Shown: positions 8,426 to 16,579 of the stretch, in pieces | Position numbering within the stretch: the stretch's first letter is position 1 | How the letters are laid out: every line of letters begins with the position of its first letter | Origin: a virus | IMG/VR virus record: IMGVR_UViG_3300030508_000013 | Span: 101,073-165,072 of that record | Strand: one strand, 5' to 3' | Length of the DNA: 64,000 nucleotides | The notes under the pieces: generated by a model | Databases searched by the model: none | What the model saw: the letters and a program-made list of their open reading frames with translations, nothing else | Told to the model about the DNA's origin: nothing | Position numbers and translations under genes: made by a program

Positions 8426-9076
8426 TTAATTAAAAGCGATAGCGATATCGAAGTATCCTTTCGATTTAAGCCGTGTATTTGGTGTACATGTCACAACGCA
8501 GTTGAGTTCCTTTTGAATTTTCTTCACAAGGTATTCATAGTGTTGCTGTAACATGCTGGCGCGTTCCTTGTCTTCTTTCATTACTTCGTGAACACCTTTC
8601 AGTAATTCTTGCAGATAGCGTCTTGCCCCAAAATAGGTATAGATCACTTTACTGCTGAACTGGTATTCACTATCCAACAACTGCCTGTTAATAATGTTGT
8701 CAGAAGCGTCACTCAGTTGGCCATAAGAGGCCCGTGGAATTTGATTGGTGTAGATCTTACCGTCATCTGTTGTGAAGATAAAACCGTCGTATTGAATCAC
8801 GTCGTCATAGTCACCGGGGACTTTGTGATGCCCTGTACACGTCAGCTTAATAACGTCGAGCATCAGCAGCTTATCCGACCACGGGATAAACTTCGAATAA
8901 GCGCCGCCTTCGGATTTATTGCCGTTAGGGTACTGTATACTGTACCCAATTGCTGCGACTACATCGCCGACGTTGAAACGCATTCTTGCTGGTGCTGGTG
9001 TGCTGTTCAGCCCGACTGGACCTGGATCTTTACTAATTTCTTTTTCCAAATCAGCTACTTGTTGTTGTGCGTTCAT
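8426..9076 (-). CDS. hypothetical protein, 216 residues
   Basis: The N-terminal 35 residues are polar with a Pro-rich patch. The body has RFNVGDVVAAIGYSIQYPNG, a segment resembling small beta-barrel starts, then DGFIFTTDDGKIYTNQIPRASYGQ, and a C-terminal coiled-coil-like helix (KEDKERASMLQQHYEYLVKKIQKELN). It may be an RNA- or DNA-associated protein, but no signature is decisive. Confidence 0.72.
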   Translation of the reverse strand: MNAQQQVADLEKEISKDPGPVGLNSTPAPARMRFNVGDVVAAIGYSIQYPNGNKSEGGAYSKFIPWSDKLLMLDVIKLTCTGHHKVPGDYDDVIQYDGFIFTTDDGKIYTNQIPRASYGQLSDASDNIINRQLLDSEYQFSSKVIYTYFGARRYLQELLKGVHEVMKEDKERASMLQQHYEYLVKKIQKELNCVVTCTPNTRLKSKGYFDIAIAFN

Positions 9077-9295
9077 GATTTTTCCTTTGTGTTTGATGTG
9101 TTGTTATTACAAATACGACAGTGAAAATTCTTTTATTTTGTACTTCAACTTCGATAATTCTCCTATTTAATCTATATTAACTATAGAAATAAAATACATT
9201 CCATAACTAACTACTCTGTGAATTTGAGTAATTAGTTACAGGATATAAATTACTCAGCAGATTTTTCAGTTGGTCAGTTCACCAAACTCGGTCTA
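9077..9295. other. gene-free spacer, 219 bp
   Basis: AT-rich. No ORF with a ribosome site on either strand, no strong hairpin, and only a weak resemblance (TCTATAGTTAATATAGATT, minus) to the promoter class listed elsewhere. It probably carries the promoter for the 8426-9076 gene, but I cannot point to it. Confidence 0.3.
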
Positions 9296-10009
9296 TTAAG
9301 AAGCGAAATGATCGCCGCCGTATACTTTACGTACATAGTTACCGTCGCGCGGATCGTCCTGTCCTTCTGGTACGATAAGTGCGTTTGATGCCGATTGTGG
9401 AAGTCCCCGACGAATTTTTTCGCCTAGGACGTAAGCATCTTTATCAACAAAACCATTATCCTTCAGCCAGTTTGCACAGTCGGGATAGTTAGAAATCTTA
9501 TCCCAGTCATTACTGCAAATGGCTTTAGCGCCCTCGACATTATTGCGCTCAAGTTCACTGCATACTTGGCGAAGACAAGGTACGCCGCGATCATCGTTGT
9601 GCTTTGCTTGCATCATAAACAGATCACGCAAGTCGCCTTTGTAGTTATAACTGACCGGTTTAAAGATCTCAGCCGTATAGGACCGAGACGCAATACATTC
9701 ACCAAGAGATACTTTCTTGACAAAGAACATCGCTGATCCCTTAGGTTTACTACGATTAAGCGCTAAGGCACTTTGTAGTAACGGTTGCGGGTAAACGGTG
9801 CCGTCGCTAAGCTTTGATGGTTCTTCAGCTAACTCTTTATTCATCGTAGCAATGGCTTCTTCTTGCGTAGAAAAATGTTTCGCTGAAATCCATCGTTTGC
9901 CCCAGTACGGATAGCCTGACGCACTATCGATGTCATAGAACTTCTCAACGGTTTCACCGTCGTTCAAAACACTGATGACATAAAAGTCTTTGTTAGTTCT
10001 AGTGTTCAT
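9296..10009 (-). CDS. hypothetical protein sharing a C-terminal domain with the 21168-21839 product
   Basis: 237 residues. Residues about 130-190 (LFMMQAKHNDDRGVPCLRQV, ELERNNVEGAKAI, NYPDCANWLKDNG) align with LYLLQASYNNGQGVSEVRDL, LLQNNKIEEAKVL and NIPLVAEWVTKHG of the 223-residue protein at 21168. Both also carry a segment near the middle describing substrate-like Lys/Ser strands (SAMFFVKKVSLGECIASRSY here). The shared module is helical and of unknown role. Slightly higher GC than its neighbours. Confidence 0.72.
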   Translation of the reverse strand: MNTRTNKDFYVISVLNDGETVEKFYDIDSASGYPYWGKRWISAKHFSTQEEAIATMNKELAEEPSKLSDGTVYPQPLLQSALALNRSKPKGSAMFFVKKVSLGECIASRSYTAEIFKPVSYNYKGDLRDLFMMQAKHNDDRGVPCLRQVCSELERNNVEGAKAICSNDWDKISNYPDCANWLKDNGFVDKDAYVLGEKIRRGLPQSASNALIVPEGQDDPRDGNYVRKVYGGDHFAS

Positions 10010-10024
10010 TTCTTGCTCCTTTGT

Positions 10025-10339
10025 TTATTTAACTACTCTTTTACCAATCCGAACCATATCTGAGAACAGGTTACCCATTTCGTTTACTACTTCACCAGCA
10101 TGAGTAACTTGTTCTGTCTTATTCGGACCCTCAATTTGTTTCTTTAGTTCCATTAGCTTCCGTTTCGATTTGACTACTACATAAATCAAACCAATAACCA
10201 ATAAAAACTCAGGAGCTACAATGGCAATAAATACCAACATCAGAATCTTTGCCATTCCAAAGAAGCTCGTAAGTTTACAACTGTGAATAAGATCAATAAA
10301 GAATCCTACACAGCAGAAAAACACAATTACTTGTAGCAT
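10025..10339 (-). CDS. inner-membrane protein, 104 residues
   Basis: Two hydrophobic helices (LQVIVFFCCVGFFIDLI; ILMLVFIAIVAPEFLLVIGLIYVVV) followed by a basic stop-transfer (KSKRKLMELKKQ) and a cytoplasmic amphipathic tail. No holin-specific features beyond size and topology; function unknown. Confidence 0.72.
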   Translation of the reverse strand: MLQVIVFFCCVGFFIDLIHSCKLTSFFGMAKILMLVFIAIVAPEFLLVIGLIYVVVKSKRKLMELKKQIEGPNKTEQVTHAGEVVNEMGNLFSDMVRIGKRVVK

Positions 10340-10353
10340 GATATTTCTCCTTT

Positions 10354-10605
10354 TTATTTCTGGGACTGAAAAGTAGCGATAGCTGTTTCCATATCCTCAG
10401 GCGAAAACTGTTTATGACTCTTAAGTCTTTCTTCAGTTCTTTTGTAGAAAGACTCAACTTTAGGTTGATTATCTTCGATACGTATTTTAGTCCTAGAATT
10501 AAATGTTAACCCATGTTTACGAGGCAGTGCTATTAGTGCCATTTTATTATACCCTGATAAAGAATTGGTTAAATGTTTTTGCATTACCCATATCGTAGAC
10601 ATCAT
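10354..10605 (-). CDS. small basic protein; start uncertain
   Basis: The longest frame starts at 10605, but that ATG sits inside a phage-type promoter (10596-10627), so it is probably not used. A better start is MALIALPRKHGLTF at codon 22 of the long frame, giving about 62 residues with a basic N-terminus and a helical tail (EERLKSHKQFSPEDMETAIATF). Function unknown. Confidence 0.6.
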   Translation of the reverse strand: MMSTIWVMQKHLTNSLSGYNKMALIALPRKHGLTFNSRTKIRIEDNQPKVESFYKRTEERLKSHKQFSPEDMETAIATFQSQK

Positions 10606-10627
10606 ATATGTCTGAAATATTCTGGAA
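10596..10627 (-). promoter_or_regulatory. phage-type promoter
   Basis: Minus-strand TTCCAGAATATTTCAG followed by ACATATATGATGTCTAC. It matches the shared promoter pattern up to the ATATAT core and diverges after it. It lies between the terminator at 10634-10690 and the small gene at 10354. Confidence 0.6.
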
Positions 10628-10633
10628 TAAGTA

Positions 10634-10690
10634 ATAAATACCCGCTCATATTACCTCGTGTTTTCGACGGTAATATGAGCGGGTATTTAT
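10634..10690. terminator. long terminator hairpin
   Basis: AATACCCGCTCATATTACC pairs perfectly with its complement 13 bases later (loop TCGTGTTTTCGAC). The 19-bp stem is flanked by A/T-rich runs on both sides, so it may act in both directions. It ends the 10696-10854 transcript. Confidence 0.85.
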
Positions 10691-10695
10691 TATGT

Positions 10696-10854
10696 TTATT
10701 TAGCATGTTCTGTTATCTTAAAATTAAACATGTTGTACAGATAGAATAGCACTACTGCAATAGTAGCAAGAAATACAGCTACAAACAATAGTATATAAAT
10801 TATAGCCATGAAAAAAAATATTACAATAGCAGCTATTAAGTCAAATAGTTTCAT
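10696..10854 (-). CDS. small membrane protein, 52 residues
   Basis: MKLFDLIAAIVIFFFMAIIYILLFVAVFLATIAVVLFYLYN is almost one long hydrophobic stretch, enough for two helices, with a short polar tail. Its ATG overlaps the stop of the upstream gene by one base (TAATG), so it is translationally coupled. Role unknown. Confidence 0.65.
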   Translation of the reverse strand: MKLFDLIAAIVIFFFMAIIYILLFVAVFLATIAVVLFYLYNMFNFKITEHAK

Positions 10855-11384
10855 TATTGTCCCCCAATGTCTTCGGATCTTACTAAATACGGACTGTTAC
10901 TATCTAACCAGCCTTTAAGCTCATACGGCAACAGTCCTTCTGGCGTGTATGCCCTTATTGTTTTGAATTTGTCATATAACGCAATACCAAGTTGCATAGT
11001 GTGTTTTGCGAGTATATCCCCATCATTAGAATTACCTTCTCTAGTGTGAATTCTTTTTATATCACCGCACAACGCCGGTATACCATACGGAACAGCATCG
11101 TTAATATCTGCAATATATAATAGTATTTCGTTTATAGTCTCGGTTGCATCTAATTCAAAATCTTTTGCTTGCTCTACACCATCCCAAAATTGTTTTAATT
11201 CTTTCTTTAAGTCCAAGACAACTACATCTGGGTATTTATCTAGATTAGCTATTCCTGCTGCCCTGTGACGATTAATAATTGTTGAAACATGATGATTTAC
11301 CGGAAGATAGTAATCATCAATATTAGTCTCGCAAAACGCATTTGGATCGTTCTCCATCATTGCTAATGTTTGTTCTAAGCTCAT
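10854..11384 (-). CDS. hypothetical protein, distant paralogue of the 12966-13394 product
   Basis: 176 residues. YPDVVVLDLKKELKQFW and a later LGIALYDKFKTIRAYTPEGLLPYEL line up with LPDIIVLDTREIVKEFK and LGMRIKKKIDELKIYDGDGCLNYSV in the 142-residue protein at 12966. Acidic, soluble and helical. Family not recognised. Confidence 0.72.
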   Translation of the reverse strand: MSLEQTLAMMENDPNAFCETNIDDYYLPVNHHVSTIINRHRAAGIANLDKYPDVVVLDLKKELKQFWDGVEQAKDFELDATETINEILLYIADINDAVPYGIPALCGDIKRIHTREGNSNDGDILAKHTMQLGIALYDKFKTIRAYTPEGLLPYELKGWLDSNSPYLVRSEDIGGQ

Positions 11385-11436
11385 TTTTCATTCCTCTTCA
11401 GAACATTACCCTACTCAATATTTTATTAAACTATTC

Positions 11437-11526
11437 TTATTGTGATATTAAGAAATAAATTAGAAAAGGTATAGTCGTGAAGAAAATGAATATTGCGATT
11501 AAAGTTATAAAAATAATTTTTCTCAT
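11437..11526 (-). CDS. 29-residue hydrophobic peptide
   Basis: MRKIIFITLIAIFIFFTTIPFLIYFLISQ: a basic N-terminus and a single transmembrane helix. It follows the 11538 gene by 11 bases. Small, but the composition is that of many phage membrane peptides. Confidence 0.4.
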   Translation of the reverse strand: MRKIIFITLIAIFIFFTTIPFLIYFLISQ

Positions 11527-11537
11527 TATATTTTCAT

Positions 11538-11723
11538 TTAACGTGGTTCACTAACCTGATGGATAATATCTAAACTTTTGCGCCCATATAAATCTAAAGA
11601 TACGATCTTTTTTGTTGATTGTATACTTTCTAATGCTCGTTGATCTTCTGATCTAAGCTTAGTTTTAGATTGTTTTAAAATAGCTTTACGTTTAGCAATA
11701 AATGCTGGTTGTAAGTGAGACAT
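11538..11723 (-). CDS. small basic protein, 61 residues
   Basis: Lys/Arg-rich (SHLQPAFIAKRKAILKQSKTKLRSEDQRALESIQSTKK), one predicted helix and a short strand (IVSLDLYGRKSLDIIHQV). It starts two bases after the HAD-phosphatase gene stops. Possibly nucleic-acid-binding; no signature. Confidence 0.68.
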   Translation of the reverse strand: MSHLQPAFIAKRKAILKQSKTKLRSEDQRALESIQSTKKIVSLDLYGRKSLDIIHQVSEPR

Positions 11724-11725
11724 CT

Positions 11726-12109
11726 TTATTCTCCTACAAGCTCACCAGTGTTCGCATTTACCTGCACAGCCTTATCGTCATATAACTTGATCATGCCTTG
11801 GTCTTTTATATTGGTTATTTCGAACAATTGCCCGAAATGTTTACCACACCAATCTTGAATGAACTCTTCAGTTAATTCTTTTTCATCGACATCATCAATT
11901 GCTACACGAGCAGTGAAGATCTTACAAATATCTCCTTTTGCTAAATGCTCTTTTAAAATCTTTACCATTTTTGGAATAGGTTCGCCAATATGTTCGATAC
12001 CTTTCCACACATCGTAGAAAGCTAGCGTTCCATCAAGGTCGAATCCTACCCATTGTTCTGGTATCTTTTTGTTATCCTCTAATGCCCAACTCACATATGC
12101 TGGTTTCAT
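11726..12109 (-). CDS. HAD-superfamily phosphatase-like protein
   Basis: The HAD motif I VGFDLDGTLAFYD (residues about 21-33) holds the nucleophile Asp and the acid/base Asp. Motif II-like KIFTARV is near 64, and a motif III/IV-like MIKLYDDKA is near 105. At 127 residues with no cap domain it resembles the small phage HAD hydrolases often linked to nucleotide or polynucleotide 3'-phosphate removal. The actual substrate cannot be told. Confidence 0.75.
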   Translation of the reverse strand: MKPAYVSWALEDNKKIPEQWVGFDLDGTLAFYDVWKGIEHIGEPIPKMVKILKEHLAKGDICKIFTARVAIDDVDEKELTEEFIQDWCGKHFGQLFEITNIKDQGMIKLYDDKAVQVNANTGELVGE

Positions 12110-12118
12110 ATTGTTTCC

Positions 12119-12463
12119 CTAGTTTGTTATTTGCCCATTTCTGATAAACTGATGCCACATACATCCAGCTGTCAATGCGATAGAATCCGACCCACCATCG
12201 CCAGTTAGCGTCAGGTCGTGATAACCAGTGCCGTGTAGTAGCCACCTACCAGGTCCTGGTTTAGCGTGGTCTGGGACGCCTCTAGTCTTACTCCAACAAA
12301 CAATCAGATGAGTTCCTACTTTACCTTTGTTTGCTTCAAAACACTTAGGGCAAAGAAATCGTATTCCATTGGCTTGTTCAATCGTATCTACACGGACACT
12401 ATAAACACCATCTGGTCGTTCTTCGTATCGTAAAAACTGTGGTTCTAATTCTAGTAATAGCAT
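12119..12463 (-). CDS. small zinc-type protein resembling DUF6527-like phage proteins
   Basis: 114 residues. IRFLCPKCFEANKGKVGTHLIVCW, PGPGRWLLHGTGYHDLTL and the final CMWHQFIRNGQITN form a pattern I associate with a conserved phage family of unknown function (CPxC, then GPGRW, then CxWHxFI.NG). The cysteines and histidines suggest one zinc. Function unknown. Confidence 0.6.
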   Translation of the reverse strand: MLLLELEPQFLRYEERPDGVYSVRVDTIEQANGIRFLCPKCFEANKGKVGTHLIVCWSKTRGVPDHAKPGPGRWLLHGTGYHDLTLTGDGGSDSIALTAGCMWHQFIRNGQITN

Positions 12464-12504
12464 GGGTTACTCTTTCGTTGGTTCACACATACTATTTTTA
12501 ATAT

Positions 12505-12969
12505 CTAGAATAAGTAATCAGATTTTTTAGTTAATTTATAACGTAAAGCTAAAGCATCCCAGAAAGCAACATGTTGTATAGCATCTTTTAAATCATTTGG
12601 ATAACTATCTACCCGTCTTACTTCAAACGTCATGCGTGGTATATTTATCATAGTGCCAGGACCTGTGATGAAGAACTCGCATAGATATTTAATGTCATCA
12701 GGCCAGTCAGCAATGAAGTTTGGAAGTAGGTCTCCTGATAGAAACTCTTCTACTAATTTTTGTGCATGTTCTAGTATTGATATATGGTACGTTGGGGCTT
12801 CTTTAATAAACGGAATAACATTTTTCTCTACCCAAGGGTCTAGATTTAAATCTCGGTATTTGCCTCTAATAATAATGTAAATAGATTTTCCATCCTCACG
12901 TACTAAAGCTAAACTAATCAATTCTCCACCAAGACCGTTAAACTCGGTGTCAATATAATACGAACTCAT
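12505..12969 (-). CDS. DEDD-type 3'-5' exonuclease-like protein
   Basis: 154 residues with an RNase H-fold layout: YYIDTEFNG (metal-binding Asp and Glu, residues 5-12), FIADWPDDIKYL (third Asp near 88) and QHVAFWDALALRYKL (His and Asp near 134-139). This is the spacing of short DEDDh exoribonucleases. DNA versus RNA preference is unknown. Its start overlaps the upstream stop by four bases. Confidence 0.7.
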   Translation of the reverse strand: MSSYYIDTEFNGLGGELISLALVREDGKSIYIIIRGKYRDLNLDPWVEKNVIPFIKEAPTYHISILEHAQKLVEEFLSGDLLPNFIADWPDDIKYLCEFFITGPGTMINIPRMTFEVRRVDSYPNDLKDAIQHVAFWDALALRYKLTKKSDYLF

Positions 12970-13394
12970 GCTATTTCCTTTAAAGTGTCAATTTTTAAAT
13001 AAGTATCTAAAACGGGTTTTCCATCATCGTAGTGTTCTTCATATACTGAATAATTCAAACATCCATCTCCGTCATAGATTTTTAATTCATCTATTTTTTT
13101 CTTAATCCTCATTCCTAATTCTAAAACACATTCTGCTTCTTTTAAACATTTATCCATGTATTGTTCAACATCAGCGTCCGTCGTAAAAACATCATCAGAA
13201 CCATCAACATCGAATTCAAGTTGAGCAGCGTATTCACGTAATTCATAATCAGCCATATGTTTATACTGAATACAATTTACAATAGCGTGCAATGTCTCTA
13301 ATGTTAGGACGTCAATAGCACAATCAGCTGGCATTTGTCTTTTGAATTCTTTTACTATTTCTCGTGTATCCAGTACAATTATATCTGGCAACAT
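12966..13394 (-). CDS. hypothetical acidic protein, paralogue of the 10854-11384 product
   Basis: 142 residues. LPDIIVLDTREIVKEFKRQMP opens the region shared with the protein at 10854; several Asp/Glu runs follow (EFDVDGSDDVFTTDADVEQYMDKC). Mostly helical. The gene overlaps the exonuclease-like gene (ATGA). Confidence 0.72.
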   Translation of the reverse strand: MLPDIIVLDTREIVKEFKRQMPADCAIDVLTLETLHAIVNCIQYKHMADYELREYAAQLEFDVDGSDDVFTTDADVEQYMDKCLKEAECVLELGMRIKKKIDELKIYDGDGCLNYSVYEEHYDDGKPVLDTYLKIDTLKEIA

Positions 13395-13468
13395 GATCGT
13401 CCTTTAGTTGTAACGTACGTTCTAAAATATAGAGCGAATTGGTATTTTTTGTAGCTACGCGGCATAGA

Positions 13469-13494
13469 GTCATTGCTCTTTACTGAGCAATGAC
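13469..13494 (-). terminator. terminator hairpin
   Basis: GTCATTGCTC pairs with GAGCAATGAC around TTTACT, eight bases beyond the stop of the 13502-14113 lipoprotein gene. On the minus strand it is followed by TCTATGCCGCG; similar TATGC tails follow other hairpins here. Confidence 0.65.
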
Positions 13495-13501
13495 CCATTG
13501 T

Positions 13502-14113
13502 TTAAAGTGATGTTATTAAAGATAAAGATTTCTCAACAAACTCTATATCTTCCAATTGTTTCTGTTTATCTGTAAGTGTGCAACCAGTTGTATCTATTTC
13601 TTTCAAACGAACCATGTCTTTCGATAACTCTTGAAACTCACTCTTTGTGATATCGTTATCTCCATAGCTCTTTAAAAACATATCGTATCGAGTTTTAATC
13701 GAAGCGCTACACATGCTGTGCTGATCTGTTTCGCCTAATGTTCGTTCTATAATTCTTGCACTAGCCTGTATATTGCTGAGTTTATGAATACAGTAAATGG
13801 GAGTATACTTTCCTCTAATTAAAACATCATTAACCATTGCTTGCAAATTAAACGCCATTTGCTTTAACGCTAATGAATCACTCCTATTGCTTTCGTATTC
13901 TACAAACAACATCGTATCTAAATTAGCTTGTTGTACATAAGTACTGTAATTTATTTGTTTATCTACATCATTGCATAAATGAATAGCACGAGTAGTAGAA
14001 ACTGTTACTTTGTTAATAAGTTCGTATTCGACATTATCAAACTGCTTAGGACCGTTTAGATACGAACATCCACAGATAAGAATACAAAATAAAAAACTTG
14101 TAAATATTCGCAT
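13502..14113 (-). CDS. lipoprotein, 203 residues
   Basis: MRIFTSFLFCILICGC is a type II signal peptide with lipobox LICGC, so the mature protein is lipid-anchored at Cys16. The rest is helical and soluble, with three further Cys. Its location is probably the periplasmic face of a membrane during infection. The partner is unknown. Confidence 0.78.
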   Translation of the reverse strand: MRIFTSFLFCILICGCSYLNGPKQFDNVEYELINKVTVSTTRAIHLCNDVDKQINYSTYVQQANLDTMLFVEYESNRSDSLALKQMAFNLQAMVNDVLIRGKYTPIYCIHKLSNIQASARIIERTLGETDQHSMCSASIKTRYDMFLKSYGDNDITKSEFQELSKDMVRLKEIDTTGCTLTDKQKQLEDIEFVEKSLSLITSL

Positions 14114-14125
14114 TGTTTTATTCCC

Positions 14126-15109
14126 TTATGATAATTCAACTTCATCGGTCATTATCAATTGATCGATGCCTTTAATGAAGTTATCAGCAGTTAATGAATT
14201 GTAGACGCATTCCATTGTAGTCTTATGACATTCATTGAAATTTATATCGTAACGATGCCAGTCGGATGCGCAGAAACGACAGTTATTTCTTGGCGGTGCA
14301 AATGCTTTGAAATTCCAACCTGTTCTATTGTGACGAACGGGGATACGTAGTTCCGGTGCAACAGTGGTGTACCCACAAACTATCTTAACATCAGTACATG
14401 CTGCTAGATGAATGAGTCCTGTGTCAGCACCTACCACGACCTCTGCGCCAGCCATAATACAAGCGGCTTCCATCAGTGAAGTTTTCCCTACTAAATCAAT
14501 AGTTCCACTACGTCCTTCTGGCGACACACCTTTACGATTCATGTTATTGTAAGTGTCGTGAATCTCCGTATTCTTACCCAAGAACACTGGGTTAATCCCG
14601 CGACGCAATAGCATGTCTGCTATCTTATACGATTCATCAAATGGAATACTTCTATTTGGATTTAGATTAGTTACTAAAATACAAGCATAAGGTTCTGGTA
14701 ATTCAAATTTATCAATGTTAATGTGATTCAAAACTGGAGTTGGATAATTCTTATCTTTCTCTTGTAATACCATCCCAAGGAACTTAATAGAATTATAATC
14801 TACTAACGACATTCTCATTGGAGAAATAATTGCAGATGGATGTAATGTGTTGGGTATCTTATCATACTGACGAATGATAACTGTATCTGGTGTCACTATT
14901 TGATTTTCTACACCTATGTAGAAAAAACAATCTTCGGGAAGAAAATAAAAAAGATCTCGCAATTCTCGCGGTATCATAACTTTCATCATATTACCAAAAA
15001 TGTTTTCATACGCGTACTTCATTGCAGGGATAGCACTAATCGTATCACCTATTGCGCCTGCTCCAAGGACAAAAAGGTGTGGAGCATGCATTTTAGTATT
15101 ATCGTTCAT
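14126..15109 (-). CDS. glycosyltransferase family 9 (ADP-heptose:LPS heptosyltransferase-like)
   Basis: GT9 enzymes transfer heptose-type sugars. Here the N-terminal VLGAGAIGDTISAIPAMK (residues 14-31) is the glycine-rich loop; the C-terminal Rossmann domain has DLVGKTSLMEAACIMAGAEVVV and the donor-binding GADTGLIHLAACTD (about 205-240). Length 327 is normal. Extra cysteines (NNCRFCASDWH) near the C-terminus are unusual. In a phage it could modify host LPS or a phage glycan; the acceptor is unknown. A structured RNA (15130-15274) lies just upstream. Confidence 0.85.
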   Translation of the reverse strand: MNDNTKMHAPHLFVLGAGAIGDTISAIPAMKYAYENIFGNMMKVMIPRELRDLFYFLPEDCFFYIGVENQIVTPDTVIIRQYDKIPNTLHPSAIISPMRMSLVDYNSIKFLGMVLQEKDKNYPTPVLNHINIDKFELPEPYACILVTNLNPNRSIPFDESYKIADMLLRRGINPVFLGKNTEIHDTYNNMNRKGVSPEGRSGTIDLVGKTSLMEAACIMAGAEVVVGADTGLIHLAACTDVKIVCGYTTVAPELRIPVRHNRTGWNFKAFAPPRNNCRFCASDWHRYDINFNECHKTTMECVYNSLTADNFIKGIDQLIMTDEVELS

Positions 15110-15129
15110 TATAAAAACCTTTGTTATTT

Positions 15130-15274
15130 GATTAGTTTAGACACCATCTATTCACTTAGCTTTTGGGTGGCTGTGCTCTATACCTATAGAGTGAATATGT
15201 GCCCAACACATGTTAAAATATTCTGCATGGTACAATATAGTAACAAGGCTAAGGTAATGATGTCTAAACTAATC
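15130..15274. ncRNA. structured RNA closed by a long terminal stem
   Basis: A perfect 14-bp inverted repeat (GATTAGTTTAGACA/TGTCTAAACTAATC) closes the element and continues imperfectly through CTTAGC/GCTAAG. Inside are CTCTATA-CC-TATAGAG-type and ATGTG-TTGGG-CACAT-type hairpins (minus strand), giving a multi-branched fold of about 145 nt. No ORF with a ribosome site is present. It lies before the GT9 gene in the direction of reading. It does not carry the GAATGC/CTTGTC motifs of the RNA array at 26-28 kb. Strand not certain. Confidence 0.5.
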
Positions 15275-15293
15275 TTTAATTAAAATATTTCAG

Positions 15294-15500
15294 TTATCTT
15301 TTTCCTAGTTCAGCTAATTCTTCAGGAGTAAGTGGTGACTGAGGAACGTCAGCACAGATTTTACAAACTACACGACGTTTATGCCCAATAAACAAACTCA
15401 TGCAACGACAACAACGATTTTCGTAGTTACCATTTTCATAGCTAAAATCTTCTACCCAGTCTCGTTCAGAGCATTCAGAGGAATACACGCTCATAATCAC
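15294..15500 (-). CDS. small zinc-finger-type protein, about 66-68 residues
   Basis: CCRC near residue 30 and CKIC near 47 make a four-cysteine site around a basic hairpin (IGHKRRVV). The N-terminus is acidic and aromatic. Similar short Cys4 proteins are common in phages and usually unassigned. Confidence 0.7.
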   Translation of the reverse strand: MIMSVYSSECSERDWVEDFSYENGNYENRCCRCMSLFIGHKRRVVCKICADVPQSPLTPEELAELGKR

Positions 15501-15504
15501 TCCT

Positions 15505-16323
15505 TTATTGTGTTTGCGCTGTAATATCGTAATGTGAGATTAATAATTCAACATTACCCGAACCGTATATCTCAGAGCCGACATACACACCAATAATCTG
15601 TAATGAGTCTGCAAGGGCAGGTGTCATGCCGGGAGATTCCAATAATCTTGCGCGTACATCAAACACTAACGGCGAGCTAATGCCAGTCGGTTTGAAATAA
15701 ACGATATTGACTAAGCCATCCGATCGATCACTATAACAGCGATCAAAGATCGAACTGGCACATAAATTAAACCCGCCTTGTAATTCTTGTTCAACGAAAA
15801 ACGGACTACCAGTAACTGATTGCATACTAACACCTGTTACTACGCGAGCGCGTGCTCCAGCGAAAGTCAGGATTGTGTAAGACAAATTAACAACTGGATG
15901 TTGACGTATAAATACTTGTCCAACCACACCACCATTAAGGAATGAACCGTTATATAGATTGTTAGCGGGCGGTGTAGTGATAATTAATAAACCATTTTGT
16001 GTATTGCTATCTGTCCACCATGGAACAGTATTCTGTAAACCATTCGCATCCTGATCCCATGAGTACGGGCCAAATTGTGGCGTTTCTATTGTCCCGTGAA
16101 CAACCCATTTTCCTACATTAGTCTGCCCTGTAGGAAGTAACCAATTTGCATCTGCATATACAAATTGATCGCCAATATGCACAAGCGATACATCCGTAGT
16201 TGACGTGGTTGTGTTTATAGTCGTTGTTGTTATAGGGGCTATAGTTTGTGAGGTATTACCGCTACCGCATCCATAAAGAATAAAGCCTAAAAAAATAACT
16301 CTAATGCATCGTAAAATAAGCAT
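15505..16323 (-). CDS. lipoprotein with Thr-rich linker, 272 residues
   Basis: MLILRCIRVIFLGFILYGCGS is a lipoprotein signal with lipobox LYGC. A Thr/Ser linker (about residues 25-43) precedes a beta-rich domain with many aromatic and Gly residues (GKWVVHGTIETPQFGPYSWD). Such a domain on a flexible tether would face the periplasm or the outer-membrane inner leaflet. It might bind sugars or another envelope protein, but no family is recognised. Confidence 0.75.
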   Translation of the reverse strand: MLILRCIRVIFLGFILYGCGSGNTSQTIAPITTTTINTTTSTTDVSLVHIGDQFVYADANWLLPTGQTNVGKWVVHGTIETPQFGPYSWDQDANGLQNTVPWWTDSNTQNGLLIITTPPANNLYNGSFLNGGVVGQVFIRQHPVVNLSYTILTFAGARARVVTGVSMQSVTGSPFFVEQELQGGFNLCASSIFDRCYSDRSDGLVNIVYFKPTGISSPLVFDVRARLLESPGMTPALADSLQIIGVYVGSEIYGSGNVELLISHYDITAQTQ

Positions 16324-16375
16324 GGTGCTTTTCCTTTAAACTACGCGGCTACTTTCCCCGCCGTTCTAGAATGTA

Positions 16376-16534
16376 TTAGTCATTCTCCCACTGCACGCTT
16401 GCCAATTGATAACACAGCCGCTTGTGGTCCATCGTGTGCTCATCTACGCTATAAACTTTCTTCTTGTTTACGCTCGGTGTGGCTACCGTTTGCAGGCTAT
16501 ACTTGCTGCAACTCAAGTTAAAACTTACGTCCAA
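16376..16534 (-). CDS. small ORF with non-ATG start, about 52 residues
   Basis: From a TTG at 16532-16534 the frame reads MDVSFNLSCSKYSLQTVATP and ends ...HKRLCYQLASVQWEND, a protein-like composition rich in Lys, Asp and aromatic residues. No ATG is in frame and no strong ribosome site is visible; AUU two codons upstream is an alternative. It may be a 5'-truncated or frame-broken gene. Confidence 0.4.
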   Translation of the reverse strand: MDVSFNLSCSKYSLQTVATPSVNKKKVYSVDEHTMDHKRLCYQLASVQWEND

Positions 16535-16579
16535 TACAACAATGGCATTTTAGCTTCAAGAATGACGACAAAATTCTCA

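Noticed and set aside
8609-9124. 171-codon plus-strand ORF
   Set aside because: Antisense shadow of the well-supported 8426-9076 gene.
14900-15283. 127-codon plus-strand ORF
   Set aside because: Mostly antisense to the GT9 gene and then runs through the structured RNA; no ribosome site.
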